Below, piece after piece: positions 39,201-50,200 of a stretch of 64,000 nt of DNA. A program made the position numbers and the translations under genes. The notes under the pieces were generated by a model that saw nothing but the letters and a program-made list of their open reading frames with translations, was not told the origin of the DNA and searched no databases. The stretch's first letter is position 1; every line of letters begins with the position of its first letter. This DNA is from Gavia stellata (Eukaryota; Chordata; Aves; Gaviiformes; Gaviidae): contig NC_082618.1 of assembly GCF_030936135.1 (NCBI RefSeq), positions 7,599,034-7,663,033 of the forward strand, read 5' to 3'.

Positions 39201-42200
39201 TCGGGAAATGAAAAAAAAATCCACCGCACTGAACACTGACTTATGCAATATTTTACCAAGTAAAAACACGCATGATATTTTTTTTTTTTCTCCTCTTTCA
39301 CTGCCCTGCGCTCTCCCTATAGCAGCAAATAATTTTTCTCTGCCAGGAACCCCACACCCACCATATAGGAAGAAATCACCTGGGAAGGCTGCGTGTGGCT
39401 ACCATCTTAGCTGCAAAGCACAGGACAGGGAGACTGCCCAAGCACAAGTCAAATTACAGAAAACAAACAGATGCCAGATCCACTCCGAATAGCAAAGCAT
39501 GTCGTTTCACCTATTTCCACTTGCTCTCACGTGGTTCCCAAATTAGAAACAATCAGAATCCTGCTGGAAACAATATACGGCACCTTAATTGGGTTGGCTG
39601 CACTACAGACGTCAGCAACGTATCACTTCGTAGATCATTTTTTGACTTTTTTTTTTTTTAAATACTAAAAATAGCTTCACTTTCATGGTTCACCTTTTCT
39701 GCATCACATTACTACAGGCATCGTAAGAAATGTAAAAAAAGGTCTCACTCATTGCATACCAAAGATGCTACAGAGCCCACTCCCGCTGGAAGCAGGATCT
39801 GTCACCTAATTCCACAGAATTTTACTTAAAGGTTTGTCTCAGATGCATTGCATTTACAGAAAACCTGTTTTCTAACACATTTCCCTATAGTAGACCCATC
39901 AATGCATCTATTTAAAAGCCTGGGGCAGTTCAGTTATCTCTAAATACATTAATAACCCAGACGTTCAACTCGGCTGCTCCACGCATTCCAAGCACAACAC
40001 CATCCAGAAGACCAGAATGCTGCATCGGACTTGCAAACTTATATTAAAAATCTCTCCCACTTTTCATCACAGAACACCCCTAGTAATACACCCCCACTAT
40101 TCTGTACCACAGCCAGGCTGCAGCCAAACTACATCCTTGTGAAATTATTCCCATAATGAAATATCACCATTTTCTTCACGAACCCTGGAAACTTGGACTA
40201 ATCTTCAAACACAGTATAAACAAGTTAAGCAATGGGAATACATAAACTATGCATAATTCCTGAGCACAACCGGAGAATAATTATAGCAACAACATACCAA
40301 ATACAAAATGAGCGGGGAGACATGAAGAAACACCCAGACAGAATGTACTGAATTAAGGAAAAGGGGTCTATAGGGACTACACAAAGCCAGATCAGCCATG
40401 GACCACAGTCATCATTTTTTTAAGTGTCTATTTAAATCAAATTACTAAAAACACGGGAAGTGGCAGCTGATGAACACGCCAGTCCCTGTCAGCTCCAGGT
40501 GTAGGCAAGACCAAGGCCAAGCTATGCCTATTTGAGATAGTAAGCTTAGCTTTTGAGGAATACAACCCATTGGAAAAACATCTTTGGGCAAAGTTAAAAA
40601 CAACTTTTCTTGATGCCAGTCAGCAGGGTGCCTGTTCAGGAGCTCTGTTCCTCGGCAGCTGAATCAGTACTTGGAAAGCAATTTTTTTTTAGAAAGAAAA
40701 AAGATGAATAGTGTGACAAAGTCATTTTAGCATTCAGATTCAAACTAATGGTCTGCAATTAAAAGAAAAATTGCTCAGACTGTTACAGTTAAGATTTTAA
40801 TACGAGTCACAAAATACAATGGGAAAATGGGAATACGGCATACCACACAAGGAATAAAAATTTAAATTATTCACTTAACTTCCCAGTTTGAAAATGTTTA
40901 AAATGCTGAAAATTGAAAGCGATGGCATGACACACTCCATTACAGATGCAGAAAACTCTGAAACTTTTACTCATCTTTAGGAGCATCTTACCCCATCAAC
41001 AGCGTTAGAGGAGTCAGCAGGCCCTGGTTACAATCTACAAGGCGACGGAGTGACCTGTTACTTAACTGTTGGGTGTATTGTTTCAGTGAACTACGTGTTC
41101 TTAAAGCAATTATTTAATAGTTCCGATCATCTGTTAAATAAATCAAGCGAGTCAGGCTGTGGCTATGTTCTCGCTGGTGTATTTAGTAATTCCATAAATC
41201 CCAGAATCCTGGAAATTACTAAGCTTTAGAGAAATACAGAATGGACATTACTTCATCTCCCGTCTTCATAAATCAGCAACTCCCCTCACTATTACCTCTC
41301 TGAAGACAAGCGAGCCAGCTATATGCAGGATACAAAATGTTTCAGTGACGGAGGCTTTGGGGTCAGGCAGTCAGGGCAACCACCTCCACGCTCCTACTCT
41401 CCCCGTCCCTGGGTGCCGGCCAGTAACGAGCCGAGGCCAAAAATGAAGAAGAATAAAGATGAATGGACAAACCAAGGTGGAAAAAAAAAGTATTGCAGTG
41501 GGGGAGGAAACACCTATAGAAGTTTCTATCCCATGGCCAGGCATTTCAGCGAGTGCAGGTGACGATACAAGCTAAGGCTCTTCTACATCATACAGTAGTC
41601 TGCGTTTCTGGGAAATACAGATACTTCAGTCCTTGACAAAATCCTTACTTCGCCTCTTGATCCGGTAACAGTTCCCAGAAGCAAACATAGATATAAAAGC
41701 TTTTCTATCAGAAGACCACTTGAAACAAATACAAATAAATGAAGGCAAATATTCAAGTTACAGAGAACATAAGGGTTCCTTAATTTTACATTTAGAGAAA
41801 AAACAATACTATGTGGACATTCTCCAACATATTTTTTAATGTTATTAACAGAAATAGCACCCCAGGCTGCGCTCAAGCAGAAAGAGTGTGAATCTGTTTG
41901 CAATGTGAAGCGAGAGGGGGATCAAAAATACCATCTTATTAAATGTTATTTATTTGGTGCTAAGCGCATTATTCATTCTGTTGAGAAATTCACAAAACGA
42001 CAGAAGGGTGACCGTAAGTAAGGTCACTACTTAATGTCAACATCAAAGCTGATCCTTAACAGAATTTAAACACCTGCCTTTTCTTTTATCTCAGCACAAA
42101 ATGAGATTTTTTTTCCTTTTTTTTTTCCTTCTTTTTTTAGACTTCAAAAGCCATGTAACATAACAAAATATATGCCAAGCATGAAGGAACAGAGAGCATG

Positions 42201-43895
42201 CCAGCATCTTTCAGCAATCATCTTTCCCTTGTCATCCATTATGTCAGATTTATCTATTTTTGCTTAATTCTTGTTCCAGCAATACGCATCCTTCCTCTCT
42301 CTAGACTATCAGGCTGGTTGGGTTTGAACTCAATACGGCTTCTTAAAATAGTTGAGAAATACTGAAAATATTTAAAGCGATGCTTGTAAATTACAGTCTA
42401 TTCATTGACCCATCTTCTAGCTTCAGCTTGACCTGTGACTTCCCCAGAAAAGGGTCAATCTCTGATTTCTTCGCCTCAGAAATTCTACCCAATTGCACAG
42501 TGTAAATATAATTTAAAAAATAAACAGCGTTTCTTTTACGGAAGCATTTTTCCCTGAAAGCTTAGATCCTGTATTTATTGCAAACCTTAGCCTCTGTTTG
42601 TTCTGACTCTTACTTGCTTTTGATCCAGACCTTCCTCTACTAAACGTTACCAATCAGTTAATTCACTGCTGCTTGCCTTCTGTGGTCACTGCTTTTTTTT
42701 TTCCAGAGTTTTCAGACCCTCTGGACTGGTTTTACGGGACACCAGACCCACCTGCACGCTCTCCCTGCATCCTTCACTCTCCAGGCTGCCAGCTGGGAGA
42801 GCCTGCTCTCTCCACCTCTACTATCTGTAATAAGCTTTTAACAGCGTCTTTCCCCACTTCTTTATGTATTTACTTAAATATACAGACTCTAACAAGTTCA
42901 AATTCTTTAGGTGGAAAAAGATCTGATCAGAAATACGCACGCTGAAAGGAAAAAGCAACTGTCATCACTATATTCCCTTACTGCCTACGTAGCGCCGATC
43001 GCAGAATTTTCTCAGTCGGCTGCTGAATCAGACGAAGTTTCTACAGCGCACACACAAAATCACGAAGCCCGACACATCCAGTAGGATTGACTCGATCACA
43101 AAGTCATCACCGTTGCTCCAGCACAAATGACATCACTCAGGAACCCAACCTCATCTACTGAGAGCGTGCTCTCCTGCAGCGAGCAGTTCAACAAAGAACC
43201 GGGTTTGTGCAATAGAGGGGTAAAACTATTGTTGCAAAAAGTTTTCCAAATAAACTTACGTTTTCTTGAGACGCTGCGATCAAAAAAAGAAATAATTAGG
43301 ACTATGCTAAGAAGTGAGTGCAACGAATTATTACTGAACTAACTAACCTGCGTCTGCAATTTATCCCAAAACTTGTACCCAGCAATTAGAGGCGATACCA
43401 AGAGGATAAAACACGTCCGAAAGCCCTCGCAGGTGCTGCTCTGGGAAGATCATATGCTGCATAACCAAAAGCATTTAAGTACTTTGCTTGCACGAGTGGA
43501 CTGAAACCAGATAAGTCAAGCTCTGCAGTTTTCTTCATGCTTGTCTTAAGATGCTTGAAAAATGGTTGGTAGGAAATAAAAACGACGAATAATTTATTAA
43601 TGATACCTCTCGCAAAAAGGACACTTTCCTTGGGAAAGAATTACACAAAGGATTTGCACACATTGCAACCGCAATCCCCCCTTTTTCCTGAAGGCACTTC
43701 TCTGTCGCGACGGCTGACGTATTATCGCGATTCCCGCTGTGTATCTGGTGTCAAGGGAAAGGTATTTTAAAGCCCCAGGTGCCGGGGTTGCAGAGGGGCC
43801 TAGGCGGGCTGCTTGCCCCCCCCCGGTCTCCTCACAAGGACGAGCCGGGGAGCTCCGGACTGAGGGGAGGAGGCCCCCGGGGAGGCGGGTGGGCC

Positions 43896-43968
43896 GGGGC
43901 CGCTCCCGGGAGGCGGCTGAGGGACGGCCCCGCGTCCCGTCCCTCAGCCGCCCGCCGGGAGCGGCCCC
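43896..43968. repeat. long near-perfect inverted repeat (32-bp arms)
   Basis: The left arm 43896-43927 and right arm 43937-43968 are reverse complements at 30 of 32 positions. The inner 16 bp (GGCGGCTGAGGGACGG) and outer 13 bp (GGGGCCGCTCCCG) match perfectly, and the spacer is 9 nt. It lies about 170 bp inside FAM222B intron 1. Transcribed, it would fold as a very stable GC hairpin of pre-miRNA-like size. It could also be a small foldback duplication or an assembly artefact in GC-rich DNA. Confidence 0.85.
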
Positions 43969-43973
43969 GCAGC

Positions 43974-44006
43974 GCTGTCGCGACTGGGGGGGAGGGTCGC
44001 GACAGC
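43974..44006. repeat. 11-bp perfect inverted repeat GCTGTCGCGAC
   Basis: GCTGTCGCGAC (43974-43984) and GTCGCGACAGC (43996-44006) are exact reverse complements separated by an 11-nt G-rich spacer. The pair begins 5 bp after the longer inverted repeat. TCGCGA words also occur at 43706 and near 43726. Confidence 0.85.
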
Positions 44007-44140
44007 AGAGATACCTCACGCCGCCTCAGAGGGTGGGGGGAGGGGACACCGGGGAAGGACAATGGGGGGGGGGGGGGGCGTGGGCCGCGCCGGTCCCGCC
44101 GCCCTGCGAGGCGGCGGGCCGCCCGCCCGCCCGTACTTAC

Positions 44141-44310
44141 TCTCGGTGCCCCTGCCCGGGCCTCATGGCGCCGCCGCCGCTGTGCCCGTGCCGGCCCCGC
44201 CGCTCGCCGCCGCCGCCCGCTCTCGCCGTGGTGGCTGCGCCAGCCGCTCCCGCGCACGCGCGCTGCCCGCCAACGGCCCCGCCGCCCCGCCCCCGCGCAT
44301 GCGCGGCTTC
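44141..44310 (-). other. FAM222B: FAM222B untranslated first exon (5' limit estimated)
   Basis: The donor is fixed by CCGAGA|GTAAGTAC on the minus strand (last exon base 44141). The 5' limit is placed just past the NRF1-type palindrome and is a guess. The exon contains ATGAGGCCCGGG near 44166, whose frame does not join the known FAM222B coding frame. The coding start in exon 2 is therefore preferred. Confidence 0.55.
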
Positions 44311-44730
44311 CTCCGGGGGGAGGGGCGGGGACCGCCGCGCCGCGCCGCCCCCTGGCGGCGCCCCGCAGCGCGTACAGCGCCGAGCACCGCGCGGGAGTGG
44401 GGGGGGCTCAGCCACGGGCCCCCGGAGGAACGGGGGGGGGGGTCCCGCCCTGACGCTGCAGCCCCAGCCCGGCTCCCAGAGCACGGAGGCCTCGACGAAC
44501 ACCCCCCGCCTTCCCGAAGTCAATTAAAACACCTCCCCCGCTGCAGGAAAGCAGCAGGTCCCAGCCATGCGATTGGCTTGCCACGTGCTAATTAACCTAA
44601 TTATCAAACCTCATTAACGAACAGGTCGGGAAGTCGAGAGACTTCACCCCTTCCCACACCTGGAGCGTTTCCATTGCTCTCGGGACAGGCCACTGCTCCG
44701 GGGGCTTGGCTCCATCCCTTCTCCCGCCTG

Positions 44731-44787
44731 GAAGAAGCCCGGGACGAGGGAAGAAGCCCGGGACGAGGGAAGAAGCCCGGGACGAGG
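44731..44787. repeat. 3 x 19-bp perfect tandem repeat
   Basis: Three exact copies of GAAGAAGCCCGGGACGAGG in direct succession, about 330 bp upstream of the FAM222B CpG island core. Each copy contains an XmaI-type CCCGGG palindrome. Confidence 0.95.
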
Positions 44788-46534
44788 CTCTGCGGAAGCA
44801 CAGCGCGATCCCCACCTCTGCGTGCCCAAAGGGAACGGCCTCCCCCTTGTACCCCTACCCAACGAAACGCCTCCGAACCCTCAAAGCACGCTTACCCGGC
44901 TTTTTCCCTCCCCGCAAGGTGTAACCTTCAGAAGCCCCGGCTCGGGAAACAGGATCTAAGCTCAGCTGGGAAGAAAGGAGGAAAGACATAAAAGCATCCT
45001 GGTTTTACTCAGAATAAAACGGATGAAAGGTGGGGTCTGCGAGGTCTGGCTGAAGGGGACGAAGAAAGGAGATGAGAACAATCGCTTGTGCTGGGACCTC
45101 ATTTTATTGCAAGGAAAATATAAAAGTCAGAGAGAAGCATTCGAGGGACCGCAGCATCCCCTGCGCGGGGGAAACAAGGTGGGCCAGCACGCACTGCTCC
45201 AGAGGCTTCTCAACCCGGCTTTCAGGTGATCTTGCATTCCTGACTGTCATATCCTTCAGCGGCTCAGACGCAGGCTTTTGCCAGTGCTGGTAAAGAATCT
45301 CCTTGAGGTTGCACCGGAGAGGGACGGTAGGCAGAGGATTTGCTCAACAGATTTGGGCTCCAGGCAGGAGCGGAGTCCCCAGCAGACCCCACCAGATAGT
45401 CTTCGCTTAACCATCGGGGCAGCAGCCCGGGGCCTTCACGCTCAGGGATGTTAATTTATAACAGCACACAGGGATTTACCTGGATTTCTGGCAGGAAGCT
45501 ACCCAGTGCTCCAAACACCTGAGCACAGCGGCGTACAGAGACAAAACTCAAGCCCCCAGACACCAGGCCCACGTGCGGGCCGTCAGGGAGGGCAGGGCAC
45601 ACGCGGTGCCAGGCTCCATCATTCAGTGCCACCGCGCTCCATGCCAAGGGCTCCGCAGAGCGGCAGGCGGTGCCCCAGCCCTCCAAGCCTTGCTCGCACC
45701 CTGACCTGTGCCAGCTGCTCTTCAGCCCCAACACCCCATTAAACCTGAGCTGCAGAATCTGCTGCTGTTCCTGCTCTGGGCTTTTCTTCAGCTGTGACAG
45801 CCTCTACAGTTGTATCTGTGGCCCTGGTGCAAAGAGTAATGACTTTGAAGTAACTTTGATGCAATAAACTCTTCAAATTCCAAAGAAAGGGGGTCCAGTC
45901 TGGTTTTGCACAACAAACAAGCCATTCTGAAGAAGTATCTATGAGATACTGCTAGTGGCATCTTCAGACCAAACCACTCAACATTCATTCATTAGCCAAA
46001 CATCCAAAGGGGTGGACACGCAGAACCACACTGGGCACCAGAAACCAGAGGAGGAGAGGCAGAAAGACACCTACTCCCTGCTCTGTTTCCCTTTCTGATT
46101 AATATGCTCCAGCAAATGCTCACAAGCCCAGCGAGCCATTCCCTGACCTCCCTGCTCCTCCCACCGGCCATCAGGGAAGCAGCTCCTATACACACCAAGA
46201 ACGGATCACAGTTCCATTTCTCTGCTTCTCCAGCAATCCACTCAGAAGAGTCTGTGACCACTCCCATCCCTCTGGAGTGAGTACCATGTGCCAGGAGCAG
46301 CGAACTGCTGAGGATGTTGGAGGAAAGGATGATGGGGGAAAGAGAAGGAACAGCATTTTTACAAACTACTGCACAGAAGAGGTCGAAATGAAAGCAGCAG
46401 CTGGCAGTCAGCTAAGAGGATGGTGCACAGAAGCCTGCGGGCAGGGCTCCCACACAGGAGTTGGAAACCACTGGCTCTTACGATCTACAGAGAGTTTAAG
46501 AGCTCCCTCTGTCACACCCAGTCATTATGGCGTG

Positions 46535-46566
46535 TTTCTGCTAGCCAGTTTGCTGGCTAGCAGAAA
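46535..46566. repeat. perfect hairpin, 14-bp arms, 4-nt loop
   Basis: TTTCTGCTAGCCAG (46535-46548), loop TTTG, then CTGGCTAGCAGAAA (46553-46566). The arms are exactly complementary, and the right arm runs into an adenine tract on the plus strand. It lies about 400 bp beyond the ERAL1 poly(A) signal. Confidence 0.9.
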
Positions 46567-46964
46567 AAAAAAAACAGCCCACTCAGGCTGCCCGGGCAAT
46601 ACTGACCCCCTACACGGTCACACACTCACACCCATGAACTTCAACAGGGCAGGGAGCAAAGCTGACATGAGACCACGGCGTGGCCAGCCTCTTCCCCCTG
46701 CATGACCATTGCTGGTCATTCCGCCTTCGGAAGAGATGATAAACGTGTGCCGATAATCCTTCACTGCAACCCTTTGTCCGCGAAAAGACAGGAGATAGTC
46801 CTGAACTTCCAGGCACAAACACTTGACAGCAGGGATGCAGGACGCAGCCCAGAAGAAGTGGATGACAGCTCTGTAAACGCAATGCTAGAATCGCAGGTGC
46901 AGCTGGTTCTCCGATGTCTGTTCCTAGCTTCCACAAGACAAGGTGCAGTAGAAGGTCTGAAGAT

Positions 46965-46970
46965 TTTATT
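46965..46970 (-). terminator. ERAL1: ERAL1 poly(A) signal
   Basis: Plus-strand TTTATT reads AATAAA on the minus strand (CTGAAATAAAATCTTC). It is about 180 nt beyond the ERAL1 stop at 47147-47149, giving a compact 3' UTR of roughly 200 nt. Confidence 0.75.
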
Positions 46971-47146
46971 TCAGTTTGGGCCATTCCCCCAAAGAATAAT
47001 ATAGTCTGCTTCAGCCCGCTATGTTGATTCCATCATCCTCTGTTTCTGGATTGAACAAAAGGGCCAAGATCCCCACAGGGGAAAACGGGACCGGCTTCTC
47101 CGCATGACCAGAAAGCTCAAGGGGTGTAAAAACATACTCAGAGAGC

Positions 47147-47269
47147 TCAGCTCTTCACCTCCACCTTGAGCTTCAAGCGGACATCACACAGGAAAACGTT
47201 CATCAGGTCCTGGCCAGCCTCCTGAGCAATCCTGCTGATAACCTTACCTCCTCTTCCAATCAACATCGT
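47147..47269 (-). CDS. ERAL1: ERAL1 last coding exon (KH RNA-binding loop)
   Basis: The acceptor TTTTAATACAG precedes ACG ATG TTG ATT GGA. The exon encodes [19 protein letters not shown] and ends LKVEVKS before TGA at 47149-47147. [12 protein letters not shown] carries the GxxG loop that contacts single-stranded rRNA in KH domains. The plain KH fold starts in the two previous exons ([17 protein letters not shown], then [15 protein letters not shown]). Confidence 0.9.
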   Translation of the reverse strand, partial: TMLIGRGGKVISRIAQEAGQDLMNVFLCDVRLKLKVEVKS

Positions 47270-50200
47270 CTGTATTAAAACCCAGAGAGAAGATCATCAT
47301 ACTCATCCTTACATCACTTAACTGCAGGGAGGAATCACCCAAGAAAACAACAGTGCAGCCACAGAAGCAATTATAGGGGGTATAGCAGTTAGAGAAATCC
47401 CAGGATCAAACCATGGGCAACCTCAGAAAGGTGTAAGCTGTTACTGAACAGCCTGTGACGGTGTCGGGCACCCGGCTCTTCCCAACAGACCCCCCACAGC
47501 TGAGGGAGAGGGGGTTACAGCAAGGATGCACATGGCTGGACCTGGGGAACCTCCTTTCATGCTCCCCAGCACCCCACCTCTCTTCTGTTACTCACCATAT
47601 GAGACTTCCTTGGGACCAAGAGCTTCTGCACGATGAGGAGGTCCCCACTCGGTCCTTCCTCCCACATCTCCGTCACCTGCAACAGCAAGCAGAAACTCAG
47701 CAATTCTGCAAAGCGCCTCAGGAACAGCAAACACCACTCCCTCAGAGACGACAGCTCAGCTCCCGGACACGAGCACGCAAGCGTGGTCCCCCTTCAAACA
47801 CACGAAGTGTCTCACAGCACCTGACACGCAAGTCCCAGGTCACCCCACGAGGCCTATAAAGAGTCTGGAAGGTTTCCCAAATTCAAACAAAGGGATTCTC
47901 ATCACATAGTCCGATATTTCCAATAAAATAGCTCAAAGGCAAGTCTGCTTGCGCGTGCTTCCCACCTGAATCACGCCGTAGGGCACTTCCAGTGGCAGGT
48001 ACTCCAGTATCTTCTCCCTGATGATATTATCACAGATCTCTTGAGGGGACTGGCTGGTCAAGACCCCGCTGTGAAACTCCCAAGGGCCTGGCTTGGCTTG
48101 CATCAGGAGGTACCGCTGCAAAACACACATCACACTCGTCAGCTGTCACGTACCTCTCTCGCAGTGCCACTAACCCCTGCGCTCATCTTACAGCGAGTTG
48201 CTACGAGGATGCTGCTGCTAGTCAGGCATCAGGGCAGTAGTTTGGTATCTTTGGCAGGGAAAGGAGAAAGGGAAGCTTCTGAAACTCAAACCCTGCCAAA
48301 GGGTCACACCTCCCTAAAGCCGCTTGTATGAGTTACAAAAGCAATACACTTGAAGCTGAAAGATAATGTGTTGGGTGGCTTCGTCATTATGAACAAGCTG
48401 CTGTTTGGAAAGCCCCAAGAAAGAGTTTTGTACAGAAAACTCTGGAGATGCAGTATGGACGTACTTCACGTCGACAGATGACACTTCCCCCCCACACCTC
48501 AGGCCAAGAACAGCAGCTCTGCGACTTCCTCACAGGAGATGAGCTCAGTGTGAAGTACCAGGGTCCCACAAGGGTAAGAACACACCAGTCTCAAAGCATA
48601 ACAGAAGTTCAGACTGCAGTTACCTTGAGCGTATCCACCTCCTCCCCACGGAGAGCCGCCAGCATGAAGATCTCTTGAAAGCACGGCCAGCCTTTCATAT
48701 TTTTTAGATCTCTGGGTCCACAGTGCTTTGGCCCTTGTTCTTCTTTTGTGACAAGACTGGACTCAGAATCCCTCATGTCACCGCTGTTGTCCAAGCTGGA
48801 GCCTTCTTGGGCTTGATCTCTTTCCTGCAGACAGTGAGGCTCATCGGCCCTATTCTCAGGTGGAGAAGCCGGAGTGATTTGAAGAGGAGACTTTGCTGAA
48901 GAAGTGGAATTATCTTTAAATGCAGATCTCACTTCCAGTTTCTTTCCATTTACAATTCCCTCTGTTAGCTCAGTTACTAGTTCCAGCAGGATGAACTTAT
49001 TCTTTAGAAGATCCACCTAACGTAAGAGAGAGGTGTTAGGAACTTGTCCTAAATGAGGCTGGCAGCTGGGCCCTGGATCTGAAGGAGCCAGAAGAAACCA
49101 CCCAGGGGAGGCAGCTGCTGCAGGACAAGGCTTCTGCAACAGAAGCAGACCGTTTTCCAACCAGAGGCCAAACCAGAGTGTGTCAGCAGTTCCAGTACAG
49201 TTTGTCCAAACACCATCAACTTGACAGCAACACCATCAACTTGACAGCAACACCATCAACTTGACAGCAACACCATCAACTTGACAGCAACACCATCAAC
49301 TTGACAGCAACACCATCAACTTGACAGCAACACCATCAACTTGACAGCAACACCATCAACTTGACAGCAACACCATCAACTTGACAGCAACACCATCAAC
49401 TTGACAGCAACACCATCAACTTGACAGCAACACCATCAACTTGACAGCAACACCTACTCTCTCAGCTCTGCTGAGATTCTTGCTGGCCAACCCCACTGTG
49501 GTGCCAGCTCCTGTTCCCAGGCTGATTTAAACCCCACTCTGCAGCATATAGCTTCAGGGATGCATGTGCATGCTACACGTATACATACATTTACACCTAA
49601 AAATTTGGGATTAGAGGGGGAAACCAGTGTCCTTTAACACACCCGGACTCAGGGTACTGTCTGAAGACACCAGCGTAACATATTGTGGAAAGCAGAAAGA
49701 ACAAGCTCCTCATTTACCTTGTTCAGAACCAAGACACTGGGGATCTGAGGAAACTGAGAAAGACATTTCAGCACCTCCTCGCTCAGACAGTTTCGTGTCC
49801 AGTGATCCGACACATCCACCAAAACCAGAACTGCCAGAGAAGAGAGAGGGAAATATGATGAACCTGTGTTTTCCAAAATGTTCATTTTCAGCTTCTCTAT
49901 GGTCTATGGTTGAACCACTTCCCTCCTGCTGCTACTTCTCTCTCTTCTACAGCACAGCATGTGCATAGAACCAAAAAGGAGCATTTTAATTGATAAACAA
50001 TAAAATGCAGTTTATACCTGTCATCCTAATGTCATGACACATGCTAAAACTCAACATCCAAGCCCAATTATTAACCCAAGCTGCCTCCCCTTGGCACCAC
50101 GCAATTCTTAAACACTCCCCAGCTCAATATTTCCAGTCTTTTCACTACCCTTCCCTCTTCCCTCCTAGTACATGCTCCCAGGGCTGCCTTTGCTGCCCAG

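Larger units (their letters stand above)
17320..44140 (-). other. FAM222B: FAM222B intron 1 (~26.8 kb)
   Basis: A long AT-rich intron between the CpG-island exon and exon 2. Apart from a CR1-like fragment near 18.1-18.3 kb, short homopolymer runs and a few TAAA-type low-complexity patches (for example 21357-21375), I find no gene, tRNA-like structure or intact mobile element. Extra untranslated exons or enhancers could be present but cannot be recognised by eye. Confidence 0.6.
43760..44460 (-). promoter_or_regulatory. FAM222B: CpG island promoter of FAM222B
   Basis: About 700 bp of very CpG-dense sequence in otherwise AT-rich DNA, ending the 27-kb AT-rich intron. It holds the first exon donor (minus strand CCGAGA|GTAAGTAC, last exon base 44141). 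It also holds an NRF1-type palindrome GCGCATGCGC at 44295-44304, a second similar word (GCGCACGCGCG, 44252-44262) and GC boxes. There is no TATA box, so dispersed initiation at about 44200-44400 is expected. Confidence 0.8.
44461..46940. other. intergenic between FAM222B promoter and ERAL1 3' end
   Basis: No gene recognised. Contents noted: three tandem copies of a 19-bp unit (44731-44787), a perfect 14-bp-arm hairpin (46535-46566), and otherwise unremarkable mixed sequence. As FAM222B and ERAL1 share orientation, this is the region where ERAL1 transcription ends and FAM222B promoter elements may begin. Confidence 0.55.

Noticed and set aside
43739-44595. Overlapping open frames of 140-262 codons in the FAM222B CpG island
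   Set aside because: Pro/Arg/Ala-rich frames open on both strands are typical of CpG islands; none joins a known protein or a splice site pattern.
49211-49450. CRISPR-like regular repeat
   Set aside because: The 20-bp units are directly adjacent with no spacers, and the locus is an intron of a vertebrate gene.
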